The position numbers were made by a program, and so were the translations under genes. From contig NZ_CALSFS010000008.1 of NCBI RefSeq assembly GCF_943736985.1, positions 81,383-145,382 on the forward strand: DNA of 64,000 nt, given 5' to 3'. The stretch comes from Clostridium sp. Marseille-Q2269 (GTDB lineage Bacteria > Bacillota > Clostridia > Clostridiales > Clostridiaceae). Numbering within the stretch: the stretch's first letter is position 1; each line of letters opens with the position of its first letter. Shown here piece by piece: positions 38,139 through 47,768 of the stretch. The notes below the pieces were generated by a model. The model was not told the origin of the DNA. It did not search any database and worked only from the letters and a program-made list of their open reading frames with translations.

Positions 38139-38981
38139 TTACTTATATAAATTTTTAAAATTATTATATAGCTGAGTATATTCTTCATTATTTATGATAA
38201 ATGATTCTACTTCTCCCATTTCCATCTTTTCAGATAAATCCAGATTTATAGGCATATCTGCTATTAATGGTATATTCAGATATTCAGCTTGCTCTTTAGC
38301 TGATTTTTTACTAAATACATTTAGCTTTTCTCCACAGCTGCCACATTTTATGTAAGACATGTTTTCCACCACACCCAACACATCTATTTCCATTTTTCGT
38401 ATCATTATAACTACTTTCTTAACTATCATAGAAACCATATCCTGAGGTGTAGAAACAACTACCATTTTACTAACAGGTAAACTTTGCATTACAGTTAGAG
38501 CTATATCTCCAGTTCCTGGTGGCATATCTATAAGCAAATAATCTAATTCTCCCCATTCTGTATCAGTATACATTTGAGTTAAAACACCTGTTATTACAGG
38601 TCCCCTCCATATAACAGGAGCCTCTTCTTGCTCTGTTAATAAATTTAAGGACATTACCTTTATTCCCGTCTTAGTTTCTACAGGAATGATTTTAACTTCA
38701 TCATTTTCTCCTGTTGGAATTATAGCCGCTCTCTTATCACTAATACCAAAGAATCTTGGCATAGATGGTCCTGTTATATCGCCATCTAAAACACCTACTT
38801 TATAGCCTTCTTCTCTTAATTTAGTGGCTAATATACCTGTTATTGTTGATTTTCCTACTCCACCTTTTCCACTAATTACACCTATAACATTTTTTGCATT
38901 GCCATATTTAAAAGTTTCCTTAGAACAGCTTCCTTCACTGCTGCATTTTGCTTTACTAGCACAACTATCACAATTACTCAT
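38139..38981 (-). CDS. Mrp/NBP35-family iron-sulfur carrier ATPase
   Basis: The 280 residues have a deviant Walker A SGKGGVGKST at 37-46, DMPPGTGDIALTV and STPQDMV, typical of Mrp/ApbC. The C-terminal pair CGSCGEK can bridge a [4Fe-4S] cluster between subunits. An unusual N-terminal extension MSNCDSCASKAKCSSEGSC holds five cysteines, as in many clostridial Mrp proteins. It probably delivers clusters to apoproteins, perhaps the ferredoxin next door. I chose the ATG at 38981 after GGAGGTTTTTTT. Confidence 0.93.
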   Translation of the reverse strand: MSNCDSCASKAKCSSEGSCSKETFKYGNAKNVIGVISGKGGVGKSTITGILATKLREEGYKVGVLDGDITGPSMPRFFGISDKRAAIIPTGENDEVKIIPVETKTGIKVMSLNLLTEQEEAPVIWRGPVITGVLTQMYTDTEWGELDYLLIDMPPGTGDIALTVMQSLPVSKMVVVSTPQDMVSMIVKKVVIMIRKMEIDVLGVVENMSYIKCGSCGEKLNVFSKKSAKEQAEYLNIPLIADMPINLDLSEKMEMGEVESFIINNEEYTQLYNNFKNLYK

Positions 38982-39062
38982 AAAAAAACCTCCTATATAT
39001 TTCAAAGTAAATTTATAGTGTAATTATATCACTTATACAGTTATAAGCAAATGCCCTAAACT

Positions 39063-40274
39063 TTACTCATATCTTAATGCATCTATTGGATTTAGTTTTG
39101 CTGCCTTCTTAGCTGGATATATACCAAAGAATATTCCAACAGAAGAAGAAAATAATATAGCTATAAGTATAGCTTTTATAGATACTGATGGGGCTATCTT
39201 TATAAATTTCCCTATAATTTCTGCTGATACTATACCTATTGTCATACCTATAAGTCCACCTATTAAAGATATTATTACAGATTCTGTTAAAAATTGTATC
39301 AATATATTTTTTGTGGTTGCTCCCAATGCTTTTCTTATACCTATTTCTCTAGTTCTTTCTGTTACAGATACTAGCATTATATTCATAACTCCTATACCAC
39401 CAACTAATAATGATATAGCTGCCACTGCTCCAATAAATGTAGTAAATATTCCTATAACTTTATTTACTTGATCTAATTGTTTTAACATATTTTCAACTTT
39501 ATACATATCTTTTCCCTTATTATGATGTCTATTTTCTAATATATTTTTAGCCCTAGTGCCCACTTCTTCTGTGTCATTTTTATTTGTAGCTATAATATAT
39601 AAACTATCTATATTAAATTCTTCAGGATATAAATTTTTTACAAACTTTATAGGACATGTTAAAAAAATAGGGGTATCTTCTCCACCACCACCACCAAATG
39701 GCCCTGATTCTGACTTAATAACTCCTATAATAGTAACTTGTTTACTGGCAGTTTTAGTAATGACTTTTAAATTTCTTCCAACTACATCCTCTGTTCCAAA
39801 CATATTTCTAGCTGACCTTTCATCTATTACAACTACAGATTTACCTTCTTCATGTTCTGCTTCATTGAAAAATCTTCCATACATCATTTCTGCATTATTC
39901 ACATACTGTACATCTGGAGTTGATCCATCTATATACAATCTTTTATTTTTAGTTCCTTCTGTAACAAAACCGTCTTTTCCAACCATTGGTGCTACATATT
40001 TAACTTTATCTATTTTATTCTTTATTATATCAGAATCTTCTAAATTTATATAATCATTATTTCCTGCTTTTGATTGATCTACTTTTACGCTTACTGTGGC
40101 AGATCCTATTTTTTCAAATTCTCCAGTTATACTGTTTTGTCCACCTTTACCTAAAGATACTATAGTTATAACAGAGCTTATGCCTATAATTATTCCTAAC
40201 ATAGTTAAAAAAGATCGCATTTTATTTGATTTTATGCTATCTAAAGCCATTTTCAAATTTTCTAAAAATTTCAT
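39063..40274 (-). CDS. MacB-like ABC transporter permease
   Basis: The 403 residues carry one N-terminal helix (about 20-40), a MacB-type periplasmic core domain (about 45-250), and three C-terminal FtsX helices with GGIGVMNIMLVSVTERTREIG. Part of a tripartite-like export pump with the ATPase and adaptor upstream. Its ATG shares one base with the ATPase stop (TAATG), so it is translationally coupled. The substrate is unknown; antimicrobial peptides or drugs are typical. Confidence 0.92.
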   Translation of the reverse strand: MKFLENLKMALDSIKSNKMRSFLTMLGIIIGISSVITIVSLGKGGQNSITGEFEKIGSATVSVKVDQSKAGNNDYINLEDSDIIKNKIDKVKYVAPMVGKDGFVTEGTKNKRLYIDGSTPDVQYVNNAEMMYGRFFNEAEHEEGKSVVVIDERSARNMFGTEDVVGRNLKVITKTASKQVTIIGVIKSESGPFGGGGGEDTPIFLTCPIKFVKNLYPEEFNIDSLYIIATNKNDTEEVGTRAKNILENRHHNKGKDMYKVENMLKQLDQVNKVIGIFTTFIGAVAAISLLVGGIGVMNIMLVSVTERTREIGIRKALGATTKNILIQFLTESVIISLIGGLIGMTIGIVSAEIIGKFIKIAPSVSIKAILIAILFSSSVGIFFGIYPAKKAAKLNPIDALRYE

Positions 40275-40966
40275 TATACTATCTCCCTATTTAAAACTTT
40301 TTCATCTGATACTATATGGCCATCTCTAAATTTAACTATTCTTTTAGTATATTTAGCAATATCAGGTTCATGGGTTACCATTATTATAGTAGATCCATCA
40401 TCATTTAAATTTTGAAAGATTCGCATTATGTCCATTGATGATTTTGTATCTAAGTTTCCTGTAGGTTCATCTGCCATTATAACTGATGGATTATTCACTA
40501 TAGCCCTAGCTATAGCAACCCTTTGTTTTTGTCCACCTGATATTTCATTAGGTTTATGATTAATTCTTTCTATGAGACCTACCTTTTCTAAAGCACTTAA
40601 TGCACGTTCTTTTCTTTCTTTTAATGGTAATCCTGCATAAACCATTGGTAGTTCCACATTATCTAATATTGTCATTCTAGGTAATAAGTTAAATGCTTGA
40701 AAAACAAATCCTATTTCTTTATTTCTTACATATGCTAGATCTGTTTCTGTTAAATCTGTTACATTTTTACCGTTTAATATGTATTCTCCCTTGTCCATTT
40801 TATCTAAACAGCCTAGTATATTCATAAATGTAGACTTACCAGAACCAGAAGGCCCCATTATGGATGTAAATTCTCCTTTTTCTATTTCTAAAGATATTCC
40901 TTTTAAAGCTTTAAAACTTATTTCTCCTGTATTATAAGTTTTTTCTATATCTTTAACTATTAACAA
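40274..40966 (-). CDS. MacB/LolD-type ABC transporter ATP-binding protein
   Basis: The 230 residues contain Walker A GPSGSGKST near 38-46, Q-loop, signature ISGGQKQRVAIARAI, and Walker B VIMADEPTGNLDT. It energises the adjoining FtsX-type permease. Starts 10 bp after the adaptor stop and ends overlapping the permease start by one base. Confidence 0.94.
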   Translation of the reverse strand: MLIVKDIEKTYNTGEISFKALKGISLEIEKGEFTSIMGPSGSGKSTFMNILGCLDKMDKGEYILNGKNVTDLTETDLAYVRNKEIGFVFQAFNLLPRMTILDNVELPMVYAGLPLKERKERALSALEKVGLIERINHKPNEISGGQKQRVAIARAIVNNPSVIMADEPTGNLDTKSSMDIMRIFQNLNDDGSTIIMVTHEPDIAKYTKRIVKFRDGHIVSDEKVLNREIV

Positions 40967-40976
40967 TTTTTATCAC

Positions 40977-42044
40977 CTACTTTTCTTGTACACTAACGCC
41001 TGTTTTAATAGAATTATTAGGATTCAATATAACTTTTTCCCCTAGTTTTAAACCACTTATAATTTCAGCTTCCATATCTGATTGTGTTCCTAATTGAACT
41101 GCTTTTTGTTTAACTATTCCTTGTTCTACAACATATACATGTGATTTATTATATTTATCTGTTTTTATACTTTCTAATGGTATCTTTAATACATTTTTAG
41201 ATTCTCCTAATAATATATCTACATCTACATCAAATCCTACCTTTAAATCTTTTGCATTATTTTTAGAAAGATATACTTCGCAATCTAATGTAGTTTCATT
41301 TCCTGCCTTTAAATTAGCTGGATTATCAACTTTTTTAGCAGTAGGTGCTATAAAATCTACTTTTGCTTCATACTTTTTACCATCATCTTTAATATAAACT
41401 TTCATACCTTTTTTAACTTTTGCAGAATCATATTTTCCTAATGAAATACCCACTTTTAAGTCATCTATGTTTTCTACTACAACTAAAGGTTGTGCTCCTG
41501 TACTTACTCCACCACCTTGAGCATTGACTGCTGTTACTACACCATTGATATCAGATACAATATTTTCTCCACTCTCATTTATTTTATTATTAGCAGATTC
41601 AACTTCTAATTCAGCTAATCTTACAGAATTTTCTGCTTGTTGAATTTTTTCACTTGATATTGGATTCATTTTAGCTTGTACAGAATTTTGTTGTGATTCT
41701 AATTCTTTTTTTTGCAAAATAGCATTATCATACTGCAATTGAGCTATCTCTCTTGCATTTTCTAACTCAGGCATATCAAAACTCAAAAGAGACTGATCTT
41801 TCTTTACTTTATCTCCAACTTTCACATCAACTTTTTTAATCTTTCCTTGTACTCCAAAATATTCTTTCTTGTTTTTAGAAATCACGGATCCTGTGGTAGA
41901 TAAATAAGATTCCACATTTCCTTTTGTAACTTTAACCGTTTTTACGCTTATATTACTATTTTTTTTACTTTTAAAAATTCCTAGAATTACAAATAAGGCG
42001 ACTATTACTACAGCCCCAGTAATTATTATAGTCTTCTTTTTCAT
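40977..42044 (-). CDS. MacA/HlyD-like efflux adaptor protein
   Basis: The 355 residues have an N-terminal membrane anchor (about 5-24), a biotinyl-lipoyl-like hairpin (FGVQGKIKKVDVKVGDKVKKDQ), a coiled coil near 95-155, and beta-barrel segments to the C-terminus. First gene of the adaptor-ATPase-permease operon. The ATG follows TAGGAGGTAAAC. The trio resembles Gram-positive MacAB-like exporters. Confidence 0.92.
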   Translation of the reverse strand: MKKKTIIITGAVVIVALFVILGIFKSKKNSNISVKTVKVTKGNVESYLSTTGSVISKNKKEYFGVQGKIKKVDVKVGDKVKKDQSLLSFDMPELENAREIAQLQYDNAILQKKELESQQNSVQAKMNPISSEKIQQAENSVRLAELEVESANNKINESGENIVSDINGVVTAVNAQGGGVSTGAQPLVVVENIDDLKVGISLGKYDSAKVKKGMKVYIKDDGKKYEAKVDFIAPTAKKVDNPANLKAGNETTLDCEVYLSKNNAKDLKVGFDVDVDILLGESKNVLKIPLESIKTDKYNKSHVYVVEQGIVKQKAVQLGTQSDMEAEIISGLKLGEKVILNPNNSIKTGVSVQEK

Positions 42045-42160
42045 GTTTACCTCCTATAAAATATTAAATATTTACTTTAATTATAATTTATAAACACTAA
42101 TTATTAAATACATAAAAGGGAAATATAAGATATTTTTAAATATTAATCCTACAAATAATT

Positions 42161-42209
42161 AAGATTCTTCTAAAACCCTATGCATTACACAGGATTTTAA
42201 AAGAATCTT
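42161..42209 (-). terminator. terminator of the lipoprotein gene
   Basis: Stem with outer arms AAGATTCTT / AAGAATCTT and inner TAAAACCCT / AGGATTTTA; it begins three bases after the stop at 42212. Tail weakly T-rich. Confidence 0.75.
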
Positions 42210-42211
42210 TA

Positions 42212-43054
42212 TTAAAAATTATTCGGTTGCTCATTATATATTTTTATGTTCCAGCTATTATTCTTATACTCATCTACAATATAGTATTTTTTCTCTGTTC
42301 TTTTTTTATTGTTATTAACTTTAATTACAGCTTTATACATAGTAGATTTGTAACCTTCTGTATCTACATTAACATCTATATCCTTATGGACATTAATATC
42401 ATTAACAAGTTCCACATTACTAAAATTATCCTTTAAATCAGCTTTAAATTCTTCCAAATCAGTAGATAATATAAATTTAGAAATTTCAACATCATCTTTA
42501 ATGTTTATACCAATTTTCTCTTTATTGTTTTTGTTTATATTTTCCTTTTTTAAAACTTCCATTATAGATTTATAATATACATACTTAAAATCTTTAGGCT
42601 TTCTTATAGTCCAAAAACTTTTTATTATATCATTATCTATTCTTTTAGATACTATGTAAACTTTATTTTCGCTATATAGGTTTCCTGCTTCCTTCTTATC
42701 TAATCCAGCTATATAGTTAAACTTATAAGCTTTATTACCAGCTTCATCCATTTCAAATATATAATCTGGCTCTAAAGATGACTTTGATTTTGCTGGTTTA
42801 GCTGAGGATAAAATGTCATATAGCTCATTTATTGCATTCTTATCTGTAATTATAAATCTAAATCCTTTATCTCTGGTATTTTGTATTATTATTTTTTGTA
42901 CTTTATTTTCCTTTATATATTCAAAATCATTATTTTTAAGACCTAACTTTAACTTCATTTTATCTATGCTATTACACCCCGTAACAGAAAAAGATAAAGA
43001 AAAAACTAAAAATAATAAAATAAATTTCTTATGAAAAATCTTTTTATAGAGCAA
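42212..43054 (-). CDS. hypothetical lipoprotein
   Basis: The 280 residues open with a signal peptide and lipobox (SVTGC, Cys near 27), so the protein should be anchored on the outer face of the membrane. The remaining sequence is polar with two similar-looking alpha/beta halves; no family recognised. The start is a TTG at 43054 with GGAGGTATAATTAA upstream. It is monocistronic and lies behind the MacAB-like operon on the same strand, but a terminator separates it from upstream genes. Confidence 0.72.
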   Translation of the reverse strand: MLYKKIFHKKFILLFLVFSLSFSVTGCNSIDKMKLKLGLKNNDFEYIKENKVQKIIIQNTRDKGFRFIITDKNAINELYDILSSAKPAKSKSSLEPDYIFEMDEAGNKAYKFNYIAGLDKKEAGNLYSENKVYIVSKRIDNDIIKSFWTIRKPKDFKYVYYKSIMEVLKKENINKNNKEKIGINIKDDVEISKFILSTDLEEFKADLKDNFSNVELVNDINVHKDIDVNVDTEGYKSTMYKAVIKVNNNKKRTEKKYYIVDEYKNNSWNIKIYNEQPNNF

Positions 43055-43124
43055 TTAATTATACCTCCATGTACTTTTATTAAAATATAACAACATTATA
43101 ACACACTTTTTCTTGTTGTAAATT

Positions 43125-43164
43125 AAAAACACATTGTATTGAAATTTCAACACAATGTGTTTTT
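43125..43164 (-). terminator. terminator of the membrane-anchored protein gene
   Basis: Inverted repeat of about 16 bp (AACACATTGT / ACAATGTGTT with TTGAAATTTCAA inside), then TTTTTAATTT on the minus strand. Confidence 0.88.
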
Positions 43165-43752
43165 CTAATATTTATAAATAATGCTTTTCAATATACTATT
43201 AAATACTGTTTGTATGCTCTCTTGATAATATTCTTCCTGTACGAAAAATGAAACTCTAATAAATCTTTCCTCTAACTTTAAAAAATATTCATAAGCTACA
43301 TATTCCTTATCTTCTTTTAATATGGAATATTCAGTTAAATATCCTTTCATATTATTAATATCTACAGGTATAATGTTGTATTTTGTATAATCTATCTGCT
43401 GTCCTTCTGAAGCTTCTTTACTATGTTTAATAAATGTTTTTAAATCACCTTTATAATTCCATACTTGTATAAACCCATGCATATTCTTTTTCTTATCTAT
43501 AAAAGAATTATTATAAATTATATCATGTCCATTAACAATTTGCTCATTTGTTTCCCAGTTTGAAGGAAGTTTATAAGAAATTTTATCCATTAATATATTA
43601 TATTCTTTAAAGGAAGAAACATCATTATGAATTAAAGCTGCTATTTTCAATCTATTATCAAAGTTTTTTTCTAACCCAAAAAGTACTAGCATCAATCCAA
43701 TTATTATCATGGTTACACCAAATCTTTTTTTATTTACAATTAATACTTTCAT
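43165..43752 (-). CDS. hypothetical membrane-anchored protein
   Basis: 195 residues: a basic N-terminus, one membrane helix (about 13-30, GVTMIIIGLMLVLFGL), then an outer domain resembling small PsbP/Mog1-like beta folds (SYKLPSNWETNEQ, GFIQVWNYKGDLKTF, RVSFFVQEEYYQESIQTVFNSIL). Function not known. The ATG at 43752 has no ribosome site at the usual distance; GGAGGTGA lies 30 bases further up, separated by a hairpin (see separate entry). An in-frame GTG at 43761 is within that hairpin. Confidence 0.7.
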   Translation of the reverse strand: MKVLIVNKKRFGVTMIIIGLMLVLFGLEKNFDNRLKIAALIHNDVSSFKEYNILMDKISYKLPSNWETNEQIVNGHDIIYNNSFIDKKKNMHGFIQVWNYKGDLKTFIKHSKEASEGQQIDYTKYNIIPVDINNMKGYLTEYSILKEDKEYVAYEYFLKLEERFIRVSFFVQEEYYQESIQTVFNSILKSIIYKY

Positions 43753-43754
43753 AT

Positions 43755-43791
43755 GATTCACTTATATACAGCTAAGTGATTCTTCACCTCC
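43755..43791 (-). promoter_or_regulatory. Shine-Dalgarno separated from the start codon by a hairpin
   Basis: On the minus strand GGAGGTGA (43790-43783) is followed at once by an inverted repeat (43782-43755; arms of 10 bases with one mismatch, loop of eight) and then AT-ATG. If the repeat folds in the mRNA, the ribosome site comes within a few bases of the ATG. This could be a structure-dependent start. Confidence 0.5.
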
Positions 43792-43892
43792 ACATGGCTA
43801 CTTATATATCATATATATGCTTTAAAAACAAATTTATTATTACTTATTAATTCTATTTATAAAATATTAATATATACAACATCTTAAATAAA

Positions 43893-43924
43893 AAATAGAG
43901 ACATGTGTTAACATGTCTCTATTT
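43893..43924 (-). terminator. terminator of the 410-residue protein gene
   Basis: Perfect stem AAATAGAGACATGT with its complement, loop TAAC, then a T-rich minus-strand tail. The stem overlaps the stop codon. Confidence 0.88.
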
Positions 43925-45151
43925 AACTGGTATTAATATATTATTATTTTTATAATCATAAAACATTAGCCAATATCCAAGATTATTTTCTTTATTTTCA
44001 ACCCAAGTTACAAATCCTGATTTACCTCTTAGTGGTTGTTCTTCTCTATTTTTATTTCCTGGAATTCCATATACTAAATATTTCATGTTTCCTTCGCTAT
44101 CATACTTATATCCTAAAATATAATGTTTATATTTTTTTATATAAGAATAATATCTTAACATTGGATTATATAAGACCATAAATTTATCATAATTACAAGT
44201 ATCTCTCATATCATCTTCATTATTAGCATCTATTTTATACCAATTACAATTTTTTATTTCATCTGTTATGTTATCTACACTCTTTAGATTGTCTACTAAT
44301 GATCTAAAATACTTACCTTCTAAACCAATAGGCGGAATTTCAGAATTCCTTTGTTTATTATCATTTTTTTCTATGGATTGTTTTACTTTAGCTATATCTT
44401 TTTCATCATATTTAGTTGTTTCTTTATGTTCTTCTTTATTTTTTTTATTTTCATTTTTATTGCCTTGTACCGCTTTTGCATCTCTATCTTCTTCTTTATT
44501 TTCTTGGAAAACCTCTTTGGTATTATCTTCTTCTTTATTTTTCTTGGCAGTCTCTATGTTATTATTTTTATCTTTATTTTCCTCTACTAATTTTACTTTA
44601 TCAACTTTACCCTTGCTTGTTTCATTGTCTTTAGCTTTTATTTCTTCTATGGTCTCTTCATATTTATCGAATATTGTTTTATTAACTGGTTCATCTTTTA
44701 CAACTTCCTTTTTTCTCTCTTTATTTTCTACCATATCAAATGATTTCCATGCTGGTATATCTGTTGTTGAAAATCCACTCATAACAGATATTACATTTGA
44801 ATCTATTAGTTTTATTATTGCTGCTCCTGATATTTTATCTGCATTTATTCCTGAATTTCCTATGTTGTCCACTGGATATTCATAACATATGTCTGCCCTT
44901 CCATATTCGTCTATGTTCATTTCTCCTATTTTTATTATATCTTTGGTTCCCTTTTTATTACATATTAAAGCCATATAATAAGGTGCGGATTGTTTTTTTA
45001 TGTTTTGAACATAATAAGATATCTTGCACTTACCATTTTTATTTTCCAATTTTACATATCCTGATGCAGATTTATCTCCACCTAAAGAGTATCCTTTTTC
45101 GTCTTCCTCTAATATTATAAAGTATCTACTATAATTCTTTTTTTGTGCCAC
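43919..45151 (-). CDS. hypothetical protein with charged repetitive middle
   Basis: 410 residues in three parts: an N-terminal beta-rich domain (about 1-140, YFIILEEDEKGYSLGGDKSASGYVKLE), a low-complexity Lys/Glu/Asn/Asp linker (about 145-270) with repeated NKEED and ENKEE units, and a C-terminal domain (about 275-410) with aromatic clusters (YYSYIKKYKHYILGYKYD, GYWLMFYDY). There is no signal peptide. The layout is typical of cytoplasmic or spore-associated proteins seen across clostridia, but I do not recognise a named family. The start is a GTG at 45151; a weak TGGGGGT lies about 12 bases up. Confidence 0.68.
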   Translation of the reverse strand: MAQKKNYSRYFIILEEDEKGYSLGGDKSASGYVKLENKNGKCKISYYVQNIKKQSAPYYMALICNKKGTKDIIKIGEMNIDEYGRADICYEYPVDNIGNSGINADKISGAAIIKLIDSNVISVMSGFSTTDIPAWKSFDMVENKERKKEVVKDEPVNKTIFDKYEETIEEIKAKDNETSKGKVDKVKLVEENKDKNNNIETAKKNKEEDNTKEVFQENKEEDRDAKAVQGNKNENKKNKEEHKETTKYDEKDIAKVKQSIEKNDNKQRNSEIPPIGLEGKYFRSLVDNLKSVDNITDEIKNCNWYKIDANNEDDMRDTCNYDKFMVLYNPMLRYYSYIKKYKHYILGYKYDSEGNMKYLVYGIPGNKNREEQPLRGKSGFVTWVENKENNLGYWLMFYDYKNNNILIPVK

Positions 45152-45229
45152 TTTTTATTGTACCCCCAAATATAATTATTCAATATAATATATGAGTTAT
45201 GTTTCAAAAAGTGAACTTAATTATTTAAA

Positions 45230-46057
45230 TTATAATATATCATATATACAATCTGATAATTCTCCAAATTCTTCTATTGATAAAGTCTCTCCTCTTCTCT
45301 TTGGATCTATACCGGCTCTTTCAAAAGCAATTTCCATATTTTCTTTATCTACATTTAAACTTTTTAGTGCATTCCTTAAAGTTTTTCTTCTCATATTAAA
45401 AGAACTTCTTACTACATTAAAAAATAATTTCTCATCCTTTACTTTTACTCTTGGTTCTAAAAGTCTATCTAATTTAATAACTATAGAATCAACCTTAGGT
45501 CTTGGTATAAAGGAATTTGGAGATACTTTTCTTATTATATTTGTATTACAATAATACTGCACCAAAACAGTTAGTGATCCATATTCCTTACAGTTAGGTT
45601 CCGCATTCATTCTTTCCGCCACTTCTTTTTGAATCATTATGGTTAAAGATTTAAAATTACATTTTTGTGTAAGTAATCTTGATATAATAGGAGTAGTAAC
45701 ATAATAAGGCAAATTTGCTACTAATTTTATAGATTCCTTATCTTTCATCAACTCATTAAAATCAATTTTTAATGCATCTTTATGTATTAGTGTAAAATTA
45801 TTATATTCTTTTAGTTCTTCTTGTAAAATTGGTATTAGATCTCCATCCAATTCTATAGAATAAACTTGTTTTGCTTTTTCTAAAAGCTCTTTAGTTAGTG
45901 TTCCAACTCCAGGTCCTATTTCTATAACTGTATCCTCTTTACTTATTTGTGCTCCCTCTGTTATATCTTCTAACACAGATGAGTCTACTAAAAAATTTTG
46001 TCCTAAATTCTTATTAAACTTAAATTCATATTTATTAACTATTTCCCTTGTATTCAT
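45230..46057 (-). CDS. rsmA: 16S rRNA dimethyladenosine transferase
   Basis: KsgA/RsmA dimethylates A1518 and A1519 in helix 45 of 16S rRNA during small-subunit maturation. The 275 residues contain LGQNFLVD (18-25), the SAM loop [11 protein letters not shown] (46-56) and catalytic NLPY (115-118). It begins one base after the rnmV stop codon, as in B. subtilis where rnmV-ksgA are coupled. The stretch between its stop and the next gene has no clear terminator. Confidence 0.97.
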   Translation of the reverse strand: MNTREIVNKYEFKFNKNLGQNFLVDSSVLEDITEGAQISKEDTVIEIGPGVGTLTKELLEKAKQVYSIELDGDLIPILQEELKEYNNFTLIHKDALKIDFNELMKDKESIKLVANLPYYVTTPIISRLLTQKCNFKSLTIMIQKEVAERMNAEPNCKEYGSLTVLVQYYCNTNIIRKVSPNSFIPRPKVDSIVIKLDRLLEPRVKVKDEKLFFNVVRSSFNMRRKTLRNALKSLNVDKENMEIAFERAGIDPKRRGETLSIEEFGELSDCIYDIL

Positions 46058-46058
46058 T

Positions 46059-46604
46059 TTATTTATTCCCCTTATCTAAATCTTTTATAGCCTTTATAAA
46101 TTCTTCCTTTGATATGCCAAAATTATTAAGTCTTTTTATAAACTGATTAGTATTACAGTATCCTATTCCCAAAGCCATTCCTAACTTTTCTCTTCTTTCC
46201 TTAGAATCTACATTGGCTGTCAATTTAAAAAATATCATATCATTCATATCAAATTCAGCTCTCTCTTGCTTAACTTCACATTTAGCTAAATTTAATGCTC
46301 TTATTATAGCTTCTGGAGATGCATTCTCCACACCTATATCATCTTCCTTTGTTCCTTCTTCCTGTGATATATAGGCATGTTTTACACCTTTGACTCTATT
46401 ACATATATATTTTCTTATTTTATCTCCAGCATAGTCAGGATCCGTTAGCACTATTACTCCCTGTCTCTTCTGTGCTTCTTTTATTTTTTTTATAACTTTA
46501 GAATTTATTCCAAATCCACCCACCGCTATCATTTCTGCATCTACAGCTCTTTTTACTGCTGTAATATCGTCTCTTCCTTCTACTACTATAACTTCCTTAA
46601 TCAT
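46059..46604 (-). CDS. rnmV: ribonuclease M5
   Basis: Toprim endonuclease that matures 5S rRNA from its precursor. The 181 residues start [20 protein letters not shown] (Toprim glutamate) and contain [14 protein letters not shown] with the Toprim DxD motif; the C-terminal domain recognises ribosomal protein L18-bound precursor. Starts after GGAGGGATATT and is translationally coupled to rsmA. Confidence 0.96.
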   Translation of the reverse strand: MIKEVIVVEGRDDITAVKRAVDAEMIAVGGFGINSKVIKKIKEAQKRQGVIVLTDPDYAGDKIRKYICNRVKGVKHAYISQEEGTKEDDIGVENASPEAIIRALNLAKCEVKQERAEFDMNDMIFFKLTANVDSKERREKLGMALGIGYCNTNQFIKRLNNFGISKEEFIKAIKDLDKGNK

Positions 46605-46645
46605 AATATCCCTCCAATATAACTATTATATAATATTTTTAGTAG

Positions 46646-46673
46646 AAAAAAATAGGAGCTAACGCTCCTATTT
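46646..46673 (-). terminator. yabE terminator
   Basis: Stem AAATAGGAGC / GCTCCTATTT with a four-base loop and T7 on the minus strand. Confidence 0.92.
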
Positions 46674-46676
46674 AAA

Positions 46677-47735
46677 TTAATCTAAAATATAAACATTTAC
46701 CCATCTTGAACCCCAATTTGATACTTCAACACTAGAATCAAAATATAGATCGATAACGTTTCCTTTTATTGCTCCACCAGTATCCTCTGCTATAGCATAT
46801 CCATACCCTTCAACAAACAGCTTTGATCCCAAAGGTATCACTCTTGGATCTACTGCTATTGAACTATATCCTCCTGAGTTTCTTCTTGCTGTAGTTCCCG
46901 TAGCTGTCACTCCGAAACCAGGGCTTCCAGGACTCTTGCCTGTATCTTCATAACTTGATGTATATGCTGTAGCTCTCATTGTTAATGATCTACCACTTGG
47001 TGTACCACTAACACTTCCCCCTCTTGAAAGAGTGGTAATATCGGAAACTTTAGTTCCCATTGCAACTACCTTAGATACCGGTTGCTTTTTAATACTTTCT
47101 GATATCACTTTTCGTGCTTTTTCTTTACCATTTTCATAGACTACTTTAACTGTTATCTCATTCTCTCCATGTTGTCCTTCTCTTAGGACCTTTTGGTTAC
47201 CTTTATCAATAGAATCATCTTCCTTAACCACTGTTTCGTAGTCCATATTTTTTTTGCTCTTTATTATTTTTTCTTCTACTCTTGTAACTGTTACTTTTAA
47301 TTCTTGCTTAATTTGTTCTTCTTTGCTTGGGGCTACTCTATCAAGTTTCTTGATTTGTATTCCCTCTGCTTTAAGCATATTTCCTATGTTGTCTTCTGCA
47401 GATCGAATAGCTAATTTTTTACCATCAACTTCTACATTAACTTTAACTGCCTTCTTTATGCTTAATTTACTGCCTTCTTTAATTTCAGTGTCTAATTTGG
47501 GTTCAACCTTATCCTTTGGTCCTATTTTTATATTTTTCGACTTTAAGGCTTCTTCATATGTTTTTTTAAATGTTGTAATTTTTTGATGTTCTTTTCCGTC
47601 TATTGAAACAATTATTGTTTTTCTCATATTTGTAAATACTATGCTCGCTGTCATTAAGATTACTACAACAATGAAAATTGCCTTCGGACCATTGGAAAAA
47701 TATTCTCTAATCTGGTTTCTTAATTTTTCCACCAT
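46677..47735 (-). CDS. yabE: G5 and 3D domain cell-wall protein, YabE type
   Basis: The 352 residues carry a membrane anchor (about 17-35), two DUF348 repeats, a G5 domain (about 170-225) and a C-terminal 3D domain (about 250-352). The 3D part has MRATAYTSSYED, VDPRVIPLGSKLFVEGYG, EDTGGAIKGNVIDLYF, matching the Asp triad of the Rpf/MltA-like fold. Predicted cell-wall lytic or resuscitation-type enzyme. The ATG follows CGAAGGAGGTTTTT. A consensus promoter is about 35-65 bp upstream. Its place between tatD and rnmV matches B. subtilis yabE. Confidence 0.92.
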   Translation of the reverse strand: MVEKLRNQIREYFSNGPKAIFIVVVILMTASIVFTNMRKTIIVSIDGKEHQKITTFKKTYEEALKSKNIKIGPKDKVEPKLDTEIKEGSKLSIKKAVKVNVEVDGKKLAIRSAEDNIGNMLKAEGIQIKKLDRVAPSKEEQIKQELKVTVTRVEEKIIKSKKNMDYETVVKEDDSIDKGNQKVLREGQHGENEITVKVVYENGKEKARKVISESIKKQPVSKVVAMGTKVSDITTLSRGGSVSGTPSGRSLTMRATAYTSSYEDTGKSPGSPGFGVTATGTTARRNSGGYSSIAVDPRVIPLGSKLFVEGYGYAIAEDTGGAIKGNVIDLYFDSSVEVSNWGSRWVNVYILD

Positions 47736-47768
47736 AAAAACCTCCTTCGGGCAAGAGCAACATTAGCT

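Noticed and set aside
44268-44885. Long plus-strand open frames rich in Ser/Leu/Phe
   Set aside because: They are the complement of the Lys/Glu-rich linker of the 410-residue protein; low-complexity coding opens all frames.
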